Shown here: in pieces, positions 6,917 to 14,376 of the stretch
Numbering within the stretch: position 1 is the stretch's first letter
Layout of the letters: every line of letters starts with the position of its first letter
Assembly: GCA_021780585.1 (NCBI GenBank)
Contig: JAJXYM010000162.1
Coordinates: forward strand, 1-16,592
Direction: 5' to 3'
Source: Deltaproteobacteria bacterium
Lineage (GTDB): Bacteria; Desulfobacterota; Binatia; Binatales; Binataceae
Length of the DNA stretch: 16,592 nucleotides
Notes under the pieces: model-generated
What the model saw: the letters and a program-made list of their open reading frames with translations, nothing else
Told to the model about the DNA's origin: nothing
The model's database searches: none
Program-made: the position numbers and the translations under genes

Positions 6917-9742
6917 TCACGGTCGGATATAGAAGGCCTCGGTCGCGGGCCGATAGGCGCGCGCGAGCCATAACGGCCGGCGCAGACCGTCGCGGCCGGG
7001 ACCCGGTCGCGCCATCGCCAGCCAGCGGCGATAAACCTCGTGCGAGACGGTGGTGTCGACGAAAATATCGCCGTAGCGGTCGTCCGGACCGGGCTTTTCG
7101 ATGCGCACCTTCTGATGCCAGCAGTGGGCGCCGCTGACCGGATCGGGCTGGACGGGAAAAGTCAGGTTTTGATGCACTCCGGCGTCCTCCCACCATACGC
7201 GCGCCGAATCGCCATCCGCGGATTCGAACGGCCGCACGCCGTGAATCTGCCGCATCAGCCATTTGCCCGGCGCGGTTTCACGCAAATCAACCAGCGCCGT
7301 CGACCAGCGTTCGCCGCCCTGTTCGTCATTGAGCCGCCAGCGTCCCAGATGATGCGAGCAGGCCACCACGCCGGGACGAATCCCGTCGGTGACCCAGACG
7401 CGATCGATGAAGTAGCCGATTTCGGTCGCGACCCTGAGCAGATCGCCGGTCGTGACGCCGAACCGCGCGGCGTCCTCCGGATGGAGCCAGAGGGGATTGC
7501 GATGGGAAATTTCGTAGAGCCACTTGGCGTTGCCGGAGCGGGTATGGACCAGCGTCGGCAGGCGGAAAGTCGGCAGCAGCAGCATCTCGCCCCGCGCCCG
7601 ATCGATCTGGTCGCGATGGACGTGGCTGCGCACGTAGGTCGGAATCGCCAGTTCGGGCCATTTCCATTCGGCGAGCGTGGGCGAGAAGAATTCGAGTTTG
7701 CGCGAAGGGGTGGGAAAGCCCGCCCGCGCGACGCCGTCGACCTCGACGCCGATCGGCGCGCCGCCGCGCGTGACCACGCGGGTCGCGGCATCGACGCTGG
7801 CGCCCTCGAGCTCTTTCGCCGCCAGCGGCGTTTCATGCAGCCCGTAGGGATTCTCCTCGATCAGGAAGGCGCCGTACTTGCGCATGTAGGCGAGCGGATC
7901 GAGCCCTTCGCGCGCGGCCGCGGCCGGCAGGCCGGGCACGCTATGCTCGAAGATCCAGCGATAGAATTCCTCAATTTCAAGTTTTTCGCCGGGCCGATAG
8001 GGCGATTCGAAATACTTGCGGACGCCAAGCGCGCCGTCCGGATCGATCCGCCACGACAGCTCGATCCAGAATTCGTCCTCCTCCCAAATCTCGCCGATTC
8101 CAGCCTCGCGATGGGCCTCCCAGGTCGTGGCGAAGCGCTTGCCGTCGCGCTCCAGCGCGACCCGCAGGACCGGCTGGCGAAAACCGATCCAGCGCGCGGC
8201 GTGCGTCTCCTGGCTCATCAGATCGTGGCGTTCGGAGGCATGGCCCATCGGCAGCACGTAATCGGCGAACCACGCGGTCTCGCTCCAGACTGGCGTCAGG
8301 CAGGCGTGGCGTTCGACCAGGCTTTCGTCGCGCAACGCCTCGATCCAGGTCATGCCGTCGGGATTGGTCCAGACCGGGTTGTAGACGCGGGTGAAATAGG
8401 CGGCAAGCCGCCCGCGCCGCTCCTTGAGGAAGTGCGGCATGAGAAAGCTCATCTCGAAGAAGGCGAGCGGATATTCGCGCGGCCAGGTGAGTTCGTTCCA
8501 GACGTTGGGCGCCGGGGGCATCAGCGGCGGCGCCGGGATGAACTTGTTGTAGGCCGCCGGCGCGGTCCCGCCGGGAGTCGCCACCGCGCCGACCAGGACG
8601 GCCAGCAGCTCGAGCGCGCGCGCCACCTGCCATCCGCCCAGATTCCCGGCCGCCGCGCCGCGCCATACATGGGTCGCGACGGCATGGCCGGCGCGGCCGA
8701 TCTCGCGCGCCACCTCGACGATCGTCGCCGCGGAAGCGCCGGATTCGCGCTCGGCGAACTCGGGCGTGAACTCCGCATAGACCCGCTTCAGCGCCGCAAT
8801 AAAATTCTCGAAGGTCGGCGCGGCCGCGGCATCCGCCGCGCGCAGATATTCCTCCCAGTTCACCCAGCGCCGCACGAATTCGCGATCGTACAGCTCCTCG
8901 TCCAGGATTACCTTGCACATCGCGAGCAGCACCGCCGCTTCGCTGCCCGGCCAGGTCGACAGCCAGTAATCGGCGCGCGCCGCGGTGTTCGAAAGGCGGG
9001 TGTCGATCACGCAGACCTTGGCCCCACGCGACTTGCCGTCGATAATCCGCTGCGCGTGCGGATTGAAATAGTGGCCGGCCTCCAGATGCGCGCTCAGGAG
9101 CAGGATAAAACGCGCGTTGGCGTGGTCGGGCGACGGCCGATCGATTCCGTGCCAGAAAGCATAGCCCGTGCGCGCGCCCGCCGAGCAGATATTCGTATGG
9201 CTGTTGTGGCCGTCGATACCCCAGGCGTGCAGCACGCGCTGGTTGTAGATCAGTTCATGGCCGGGCCGGCCGACATGATAGAGGATTTCGTTGCGCCGGC
9301 CTTCGCTGAGCGCCTTGCGAATCCGCCCGGCCAGATCGTCCAGCGCCTCGTCCCACGACACGCGCTCCCATTTGCCCTCGCCGCGCTTGCCCACACGTCG
9401 GAGCGGATGGCGGATCCGTTCCGTGTCGTAAACCTGGCTGAGCGTCGCCGGGCCTTTGGCGCAATTGCGGCCGCGACTTCCCGGATGGGCGGGATTGCCC
9501 TCGAACTTGCGGATCCGGCCGCTCGCCCGATCGACGTAGGCCAGCAGGCCGCATCCCGCCTCGCAATTGAAGCAAATCGTCGGAATCAGCCGGTACTGGC
9601 GTTCGACCTTGCGCGGCCATTGCGCCGGGTCGTATTCGCGCCAATCGTCCCATTGCGCCGCCGGAGGAAAACTCTTGAGCCCGCCCGCCGGCGCTTCGAG
9701 TCCGAACGCCGAAGGATTCAGCGGTTTCAGTTCTTCGCCCAA
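6917..9742 (-). CDS. Molybdopterin (bis-PGD) oxidoreductase catalytic subunit, PsrA/PhsA/DMSO-reductase superfamily
   Basis: This is the catalytic subunit of a complex iron-sulfur molybdoenzyme, 941 residues. A [4Fe-4S] motif lies at Cys57, Cys60, Cys64 and Cys94 (C-x2-C-x3-C-x29-C, then AKG). The domain then shows HPLRRVG, WDEAL, and NSHTNICSAGAR, where Cys186 is the likely molybdenum ligand. The C-terminal cofactor-binding domain includes HTRSGNAKWLYEISHRNPLWLHPEDAARFG and a conserved VVACSHHLGRW segment. The start is TTG with GAGGAG 7 nt upstream, overlapping the stop of the preceding gene. Unlike PsrA or PhsA, the 56 residues before the first cysteine contain no twin-arginine motif and no hydrophobic signal, so export by its own Tat signal is unlikely. 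The gene lies 11 bp after the fused electron-transfer/membrane subunit, its obvious partner. The substrate (sulfur compound, formate, arsenic oxyanion or other) cannot be told from sequence. Confidence 0.9.
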   Translation of the reverse strand: MGEELKPLNPSAFGLEAPAGGLKSFPPAAQWDDWREYDPAQWPRKVERQYRLIPTICFNCEAGCGLLAYVDRASGRIRKFEGNPAHPGSRGRNCAKGPATLSQVYDTERIRHPLRRVGKRGEGKWERVSWDEALDDLAGRIRKALSEGRRNEILYHVGRPGHELIYNQRVLHAWGIDGHNSHTNICSAGARTGYAFWHGIDRPSPDHANARFILLLSAHLEAGHYFNPHAQRIIDGKSRGAKVCVIDTRLSNTAARADYWLSTWPGSEAAVLLAMCKVILDEELYDREFVRRWVNWEEYLRAADAAAAPTFENFIAALKRVYAEFTPEFAERESGASAATIVEVAREIGRAGHAVATHVWRGAAAGNLGGWQVARALELLAVLVGAVATPGGTAPAAYNKFIPAPPLMPPAPNVWNELTWPREYPLAFFEMSFLMPHFLKERRGRLAAYFTRVYNPVWTNPDGMTWIEALRDESLVERHACLTPVWSETAWFADYVLPMGHASERHDLMSQETHAARWIGFRQPVLRVALERDGKRFATTWEAHREAGIGEIWEEDEFWIELSWRIDPDGALGVRKYFESPYRPGEKLEIEEFYRWIFEHSVPGLPAAAAREGLDPLAYMRKYGAFLIEENPYGLHETPLAAKELEGASVDAATRVVTRGGAPIGVEVDGVARAGFPTPSRKLEFFSPTLAEWKWPELAIPTYVRSHVHRDQIDRARGEMLLLPTFRLPTLVHTRSGNAKWLYEISHRNPLWLHPEDAARFGVTTGDLLRVATEIGYFIDRVWVTDGIRPGVVACSHHLGRWRLNDEQGGERWSTALVDLRETAPGKWLMRQIHGVRPFESADGDSARVWWEDAGVHQNLTFPVQPDPVSGAHCWHQKVRIEKPGPDDRYGDIFVDTTVSHEVYRRWLAMARPGPGRDGLRRPLWLARAYRPATEAFYIRP

Positions 9743-9749
9743 TTCGCCA

Positions 9750-9755
9750 CTCCTC
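9750..9755 (-). promoter_or_regulatory. Ribosome-binding site fixing the TTG start of the molybdenum subunit
   Basis: GAGGAG on the minus strand is followed after 7 nt by TTG at 9742. It overlaps the TGA stop of the preceding gene (9754-9756), so translation of the two subunits is probably coupled. Confidence 0.7.
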
Positions 9756-11334
9756 AGCTAAGCGGCACGGCCTGGCCGGCCATGATCCAGATTTCGTCGA
9801 AGATAAACACGCCGAGCAGCGCCAGCAGCGCGGCCAGCCGATCGAGCGCGAGCTCCGGCCCGCCGCGCCATATCAGAAAGGCCGCCAGCAACGCCGGCAT
9901 CGCGCCGCCCGCCAGAATCAGGCCGTACCAGAAGGTCGCGCTGAGACGGCCCGCGCGGATCAATTCGATCGCGCGGCGCGCGTCCGCGGTATACGGCGGC
10001 AGCATCACGATGCCGAGCGCGATAGCGATATGGAAAATCAGGCCGATCACCATCACGCCGTCGAAAATCCGTACCGCGCTCACCGCATGAGGCGTCGGCA
10101 GGACGTCGAGCGGCGGCACTCCCGGAACCATCGCCAGCAGGATCAGCGCCGCCGCGCCGGCCACCACGGCCTGCGCCAGCAGATGCCACAAAAACCCCGG
10201 ATTCTGCCACAGGTCGCGACCGCGCCCCTGCGCGAACAGAAACGCCGAGTAACACGCCGAGCCCACGCCGGCCGCCGCCGCGGCCCATCGGATCGCCGGC
10301 GGCGGAGCCGCGCGCATCAGCCACGCCCATGCGAACCACGCGAACGCCAGCGCCCCGAACAGCATCAGGACCCATGTGCCCCGCACCAGCCATGAACGGA
10401 TATTCGACTTGGTCAGGATGAAATAGAAGCGATCGGGGCGATCCAGATCGGCGATCAGCAGCGCCGTCGTGATCGCGAGAAATACCATCGCGGCGAGCGG
10501 CGCGCCGGTCCCGAGCAGGGGACCGCCGTCGCGCAGAATCGGCGGTCCGAAGCCGAGCAGCAGCGTCGCCACGATCAGCAGTCCGGCCGCGATCGACTTG
10601 GTCCAGAGATAGAACACCGGAATCAGACCCCAGGGCCGCTGATGCGCGACGTCGTAAACCACACGCGCCGCGCCCGGCGCCGGCTTAGGCTCCGCATGCG
10701 CGGGCGGCAGCGCGTACGGATTCCCGTCCGGCGCGCGCTCGGCCCAGAGATAGCTCGCCTGCGGCGTCATCAGCGACGGATCGAGAAAGTCGCCCTCGAT
10801 TCCGGCGTAAAACAGTTTCGGCTCGGTGCCCTTGTGCGGTTTGCGCACGGCGACCTTGCCGCTTGCGACCATCCGCCCCGCCACGCTCGCCGGATCGTCG
10901 ATATCGCCCGCGATAATCGCTTGCGTCGGACATACGATCACGCACGCCGGCTCCAGCTCCCGCTCGATTCGATGCGCGCAAAAGTTGCACTTCGCCGCGG
11001 TATGGGTGCGCGGATCGAGATACAGCGCGTCGTACGGACAGGCCTGCATGCACGACTTGCAGCCGATACAGCGGCTGTTGTCGAAATCCACGATACCGTC
11101 CGGACGATGGAACAGCGCCTGCGTCGGACAGATTTCGACGCACGGAGCGGCCTCGCAATGATTGCACCGCATCACGCCGAAATGGCGGCTGGAATTCGGG
11201 AAACTCCCCTTCTCGATATACTTGACCCAGGTGCGGAAGACGCCGACCGGCACGTCGTGCTCTTCCTTGCACGCCACCGTGCAGGCATGGCAGCCGATAC
11301 AGCGGTTGTGGTCGATAACGAAGCCGTAGCGCAA
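9754..11334 (-). CDS. Fused four-cluster ferredoxin + NrfD/PsrC-like membrane subunit
   Basis: This 526-residue protein joins two subunits that are usually separate. Residues 1-136 are a PsrB/DmsB-type ferredoxin with sixteen cysteines in four groups: 12/15/18/22, 57/60/65/69, 89/92/95/99 and 116/119/131/135, enough for four [4Fe-4S] clusters. A linker of about 90 residues follows. From about 235 to the end there are eight hydrophobic helices of NrfD/PsrC type, with the family patterns ADLDRPDRFYFILTKSNIRSW and ACYSAFLFAQGRGRDLW. NrfD proteins exchange electrons with quinones, so this should carry electrons between the quinone pool and the molybdenum subunit encoded 11 bp downstream. No signal peptide precedes the ferredoxin part, which would place it on the cytoplasmic side. 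The start is TTG with GGGAG 7 nt upstream. I found no heme-binding CxxCH pattern in a cytochrome context. Confidence 0.9.
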   Translation of the reverse strand: MRYGFVIDHNRCIGCHACTVACKEEHDVPVGVFRTWVKYIEKGSFPNSSRHFGVMRCNHCEAAPCVEICPTQALFHRPDGIVDFDNSRCIGCKSCMQACPYDALYLDPRTHTAAKCNFCAHRIERELEPACVIVCPTQAIIAGDIDDPASVAGRMVASGKVAVRKPHKGTEPKLFYAGIEGDFLDPSLMTPQASYLWAERAPDGNPYALPPAHAEPKPAPGAARVVYDVAHQRPWGLIPVFYLWTKSIAAGLLIVATLLLGFGPPILRDGGPLLGTGAPLAAMVFLAITTALLIADLDRPDRFYFILTKSNIRSWLVRGTWVLMLFGALAFAWFAWAWLMRAAPPPAIRWAAAAAGVGSACYSAFLFAQGRGRDLWQNPGFLWHLLAQAVVAGAAALILLAMVPGVPPLDVLPTPHAVSAVRIFDGVMVIGLIFHIAIALGIVMLPPYTADARRAIELIRAGRLSATFWYGLILAGGAMPALLAAFLIWRGGPELALDRLAALLALLGVFIFDEIWIMAGQAVPLS

Positions 11335-11341
11335 GCTGATT

Positions 11342-11346
11342 CTCCC
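11342..11346 (-). promoter_or_regulatory. Ribosome-binding site fixing the TTG start of the ferredoxin-NrfD fusion
   Basis: GGGAG on the minus strand stands 7 nt before the TTG at 11334. The TTG start gives the N-terminus MRYGFVIDHNRCIGC, which is what this ferredoxin family normally shows, so the start is well supported. Confidence 0.65.
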
Positions 11347-11358
11347 AGTCGTCCGACG

Positions 11359-11383
11359 CGCGCCGCCCGGACCGCGCGGCGCG
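11359..11383. repeat. GC hairpin between amidohydrolase and ferredoxin-NrfD genes
   Basis: Arms 11359-11366 (CGCGCCGC) and 11376-11383 (GCGGCGCG) pair perfectly over 8 bp around a 9-nt loop. No T-run follows on the minus strand, so it is not a standard terminator. It sits in the 76-bp gap between two genes of the probable operon and could attenuate or stabilise the transcript. Confidence 0.45.
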
Positions 11384-11410
11384 GCAAGTTGGTCGCGGGC
11401 CGCCGCGGCG

Positions 11411-12868
11411 CTAGCGCGCGATCGCCCGGCGCACCGCGTCTTCGATTATCGTGCCGGCAAAGAAATGCGGATTCGCCGCCGTCCAGAACCGGGCCGCGTC
11501 GTCGAACACCATCGCGCGGAAATCCGCTTCGTTCATCAGCCCGTCCGCGACCAGCTCGTAAGCCTCTTCGGCCGCTTCGGCCATCTCGGGCACGTCCCAA
11601 TGCCCAAGGTCGGAGCCGTACAGCGCCCGCAGCCGCGCGCCGAACGGCGAACCCTTGGCGTCGTAGGCCAGCAGGTTCAGCGGGTCGTCGCCCTCGCAGC
11701 CGAAATAGAACCGTTCGGTAAAGATGTCGCGAATATCCTCGGGCCGGCGGATTCCGCTGCGTTCCCATTCGTCGAGCAGCGCCGGATCCTCGCCACGCCG
11801 CATGAAGCCCTGAAACGCCTCGAGCATCTCCCCGGCGCGTTCGCCGACGCCCGCGGTCGCGTAGCGCCGCGCCAGATCGATAAAGACGCCGCGATCGATA
11901 TTCGCCGGATTATAGTTCTCCATCGCCGCGCGATTACGCTTGCGCCAATGCGATATCAGGTCGCAATAGAGATTGCGCGCCCACGCCACGCCGCCCTCCA
12001 TGAAGGCGAAGCGCAATTGTGGAAAGCGCATCGGCACGCCGCCCATCACCAGCCCCCGGCAAATCGCGTCGGCGCTCGCGGCGAAGTTGCCGAGATGGTT
12101 ATGGACGTAATTCGACGGCGTCGCCCGGCTGCCCCATCCGTAACCCACCGAATGGAACGTCGGCGAAACGCCCAGCTCCACGCATTTCGCCCATACCGGA
12201 TCGTAATCGTATTCGCTGTCGAGCCCGTAAGTGTCCATCCAGATCGCGTAGCGCGCCGCCGCCGGCGAAATTTTTTGCGCCGCGCCGACCGGCCGCCGCA
12301 CGTAACTCGCCATCATCACCGCCCGCAATCCCAGCTCGCCGACCGCGTATTCCAGTTCCGCGATCGCCTCGGCCGGCGTATGCATCGGAATCGTCGCGAC
12401 CGGAATCAGCCGGTCGGTCAGCCCGGCGAACATCTCCGCCTTCATCCGGTTGAGCGCGCGCGCCGCCGCCCGCCGCACCTCGTCGTCCTCCATCTGCGTC
12501 GCCAGCAGTCCCAGCGTCGGATAGACGATCGAGACGTCGAGACCCATCTCGTCCATCCGCGCGTGAAACAATTTAGGCATCAGCGCCGTCGCCAGGTCGC
12601 GGGTATTTTGCGCCGGACAGGCCCACCACGTCGGCCGCATCACGCGCCGCTGATGGCGTTCGGCGGGCGAGAAAGTCCGCCAGCGCGGATCGAAAAAGCT
12701 GTCGTGGAAAACTCCCCGGAAGCGTTCCAGCAGCCCCGCTCCGCCGACTTCCCGCAGATAATCCTGAAACACCGGCGGCAGCTCCATCTGATGGCCGTCG
12801 GAATCGATTATCGGATGGCTGAGCCGCTCGCGAATCGCGGCCGATTTTGACTTCTTCGCGGTATCCAT
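11411..12868 (-). CDS. Amidohydrolase family protein (amidohydrolase 2, ACMSD-like TIM barrel)
   Basis: This is a 485-residue cytoplasmic metal-dependent hydrolase or decarboxylase of the amidohydrolase-2 group, which includes aminocarboxymuconate-semialdehyde decarboxylase. The N-terminal motif is IIDSDGHQMEL with His26 and Glu29, rather than the HxH of typical ACMSD. Candidate metal or catalytic residues further on are His239 (PTFHSVG), His256/His258 (YVHNHLGNF), Glu291 (FAFMEGGVAW) and Asp420 (YGSDLGHWDVP), all in the usual order. It starts at ATG 12868 with AAAGG 7 nt upstream and has its own promoter at 12921-12951. It is the first gene of the stretch leading into the ferredoxin-NrfD and molybdenum subunits, with a 76-bp gap. 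Proteins of this group are often involved in breakdown of aromatic compounds, but the substrate here is unknown. Confidence 0.88.
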   Translation of the reverse strand: MDTAKKSKSAAIRERLSHPIIDSDGHQMELPPVFQDYLREVGGAGLLERFRGVFHDSFFDPRWRTFSPAERHQRRVMRPTWWACPAQNTRDLATALMPKLFHARMDEMGLDVSIVYPTLGLLATQMEDDEVRRAAARALNRMKAEMFAGLTDRLIPVATIPMHTPAEAIAELEYAVGELGLRAVMMASYVRRPVGAAQKISPAAARYAIWMDTYGLDSEYDYDPVWAKCVELGVSPTFHSVGYGWGSRATPSNYVHNHLGNFAASADAICRGLVMGGVPMRFPQLRFAFMEGGVAWARNLYCDLISHWRKRNRAAMENYNPANIDRGVFIDLARRYATAGVGERAGEMLEAFQGFMRRGEDPALLDEWERSGIRRPEDIRDIFTERFYFGCEGDDPLNLLAYDAKGSPFGARLRALYGSDLGHWDVPEMAEAAEEAYELVADGLMNEADFRAMVFDDAARFWTAANPHFFAGTIIEDAVRRAIAR

Positions 12869-12920
12869 CGCAGCGCCTTTCCGCTCCGCGGGCGATCATC
12901 GCGCCGGCGCGGATGACAGG

Positions 12921-12951
12921 AATATACCGGATCGCCGCGCCCGACGCGCAA
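12921..12951 (-). promoter_or_regulatory. Candidate promoter for the amidohydrolase-redox operon
   Basis: On the minus strand TATATT (12921-12926) is a good -10 box. TTGCGC (12946-12951) is a partial -35 box at 19 bp spacing, slightly long. Transcription would start near 12914, giving a leader of about 46 nt before the amidohydrolase ATG. A perfect palindrome sits just upstream of the -35 box. Confidence 0.45.
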
Positions 12952-12958
12952 AATTTCA

Positions 12959-12972
12959 CGGTTCCCGAACCG
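12959..12972. promoter_or_regulatory. 14-bp palindrome, candidate operator
   Basis: CGGTTC-CC-GAACCG is a perfect 6-bp inverted repeat with a 2-bp centre. The centre is too short for a good RNA hairpin, so a dimeric DNA-binding protein is the more natural explanation. It ends 7 bp upstream of the -35 box of the amidohydrolase promoter. No regulator gene of a matching type lies next to it. Confidence 0.4.
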
Positions 12973-13003
12973 CGCCCGCCGGACCGGCCGCGCCGGGAGA
13001 AAC

Positions 13004-13031
13004 CGCCGCCCGCGTCTATGGGAGGGCGGCG
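13004..13031 (-). terminator. Candidate terminator after the histidine kinase gene
   Basis: On the minus strand CGCCGCCC and GGGCGGCG form an 8-bp stem with a 12-nt loop, starting 2 bases after the kinase stop codon. It is followed by GTTTCTCC, only a weak T-tract, so termination may be partial. The next gene has its own promoter, which fits an operon boundary here. Confidence 0.4.
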
Positions 13032-13033
13032 CG

Positions 13034-14365
13034 TCAGCGGGCGGGCGGATCGATCGGCAGTTGCACGATTAGATTGAGGCCCCAGCCCTCCTCGACCCGC
13101 GCCTGAATCCGCCCGCCGTCCGCTTCGACCAGCGCATGCGCGATATAGCGGCCCAGTGCGGACGAACGCGCGCCGTCCACCGCGAGATTCGGCCGATCGA
13201 AAATGCGCTCGATCTCGTTCGGCGTCGCCTCCGGCCCGGTGTCGCTGACTTCGACGATAATCCAGTCGCCGCGCTGCGAGGTCTGCAACCGCACCTCGCC
13301 CGCCGGCGTGCGCCGCACCGCGCTGGTCACCAGGTTGGCCACGATCCGTTCCAGATGGAGCGGGTCGAGATTCGCCTTGGGCAGCCCGCCGAGGTCCATC
13401 CTGAGCCGCAGCCCCTTCAGCCGGGCCTCGATATTGCAATGCTCCGCCGTCTCCGCGATTACCGCGTTGGCGTCGATCGCCCGCCAGTTGGGTCGCAGAC
13501 GCTGCTCTTCGAGCAGGTAGAGATCCAGGACGTTCTTCACCAGCAGGTCCATCGAGGTGGTGGTCGACCAGACTCGCGCGAGCAGATTGCTGCGCTCCTT
13601 CTGATCGAGTTCGTCCTCGACCAGCAGCGTCACCAGCCCGACCAGCGTGGCCAGCGGATTGCGGATATCGTGCGTCATCGTCGCGATCTGGGTTTCGCGG
13701 AACGCCGCGGCCTCGGCCAACTGGATCAACTGGCGGCGCAGGCGGCGCCGGTAACGATCCAGAAACACAGCCGTGAATTGCGACAGCGTCAGCGCCGCCG
13801 TCAGCCCGAGCAGCCGATGGATATCGAAGCGCGGGCCGATCGGAATCAGAATTTCGCTCAGCGCGTACAGCGCGAAGCAGGCGACGTTGAGCAGCAACTG
13901 CCAGCGCCAGCCCCAAATCACGAACGCCGCGGTCGCGAACGGACAGAGGATTATCGTGATGTAGCGGGTTTCGTTTTCATGCGTAACCGCGCTGATGCGG
14001 ATGATCAACGCGATCATCGAAAGACACGCCATCAGCGACCAGAAGCGCCAATGCGCGCGAAAACCCGGCATCCAGGTGAGCCCGAAGAAAAGCAGCACCG
14101 TCGCCAGCGCCAGCCAGTGATACGGCGAAACCAGCGCCGCCTGGCCGACCCGATGCGCGCGGGCGTCGACCATGATGTACGCGATGAGGAAGAAAATGCC
14201 GACCGGACCCGACTTCTTGAGGATATCTACCGCTTCAAGGTTGTCGTCGAACTCCTCTTCGATCTGGCGCGGCGTGACCGGCTTCGGCCGCACCGACGCC
14301 GCCGGTTTACCGCCGGCCTTGCGCGGACGAACAGAGCCTCTTTTCGTTGATGCGGCCGCCCCCAC
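13034..14365 (-). CDS. Membrane sensor histidine kinase with atypical ATP-binding domain
   Basis: The protein has 443 residues. A basic N-terminus of about 50 residues is followed by about six hydrophobic helices (about 56-203) with no large periplasmic loop, then a short linker and a HisKA dimerisation domain with the H-box MTHDIRNPLATLVG, where His232 is the phosphorylation site. The HATPase domain (about 325-440) is recognisable but altered: the N-box reads NLVTSAVRRTP, with Ser348 in place of the usual second Asn; the G1 box is DTGPEA, with Glu379 in place of the second Gly; the G2 box is ALGRYI rather than GLGLxI. The start is GTG at 14365. Its ribosome-binding site AGGGG overlaps the stop of the aminotransferase gene 11 bp upstream, so translation is likely coupled to that operon. 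No response regulator is adjacent. It may be a weak kinase, a phosphatase, or a sensor acting through a distant partner. Confidence 0.85.
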   Translation of the reverse strand: MGAAASTKRGSVRPRKAGGKPAASVRPKPVTPRQIEEEFDDNLEAVDILKKSGPVGIFFLIAYIMVDARAHRVGQAALVSPYHWLALATVLLFFGLTWMPGFRAHWRFWSLMACLSMIALIIRISAVTHENETRYITIILCPFATAAFVIWGWRWQLLLNVACFALYALSEILIPIGPRFDIHRLLGLTAALTLSQFTAVFLDRYRRRLRRQLIQLAEAAAFRETQIATMTHDIRNPLATLVGLVTLLVEDELDQKERSNLLARVWSTTTSMDLLVKNVLDLYLLEEQRLRPNWRAIDANAVIAETAEHCNIEARLKGLRLRMDLGGLPKANLDPLHLERIVANLVTSAVRRTPAGEVRLQTSQRGDWIIVEVSDTGPEATPNEIERIFDRPNLAVDGARSSALGRYIAHALVEADGGRIQARVEEGWGLNLIVQLPIDPPAR

Positions 14366-14376
14366 GATTACTACCC

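Noticed and set aside
7040..10090. Very long plus-strand open frame of about 1,016 codons opposite the molybdenum subunit
   Set aside because: It is antisense to a clearly recognisable enzyme, reads as Arg/Ala/Gly/Pro-rich sequence with no family motif, and arises because high-GC codon use removes stop codons on the other strand.
11465..12850. Plus-strand open frames opposite the amidohydrolase and, similarly, at 13136-14350 and 14347-15672
   Set aside because: Composition is His/Arg-rich with no recognisable motif, and each lies fully antisense to a well-supported gene.
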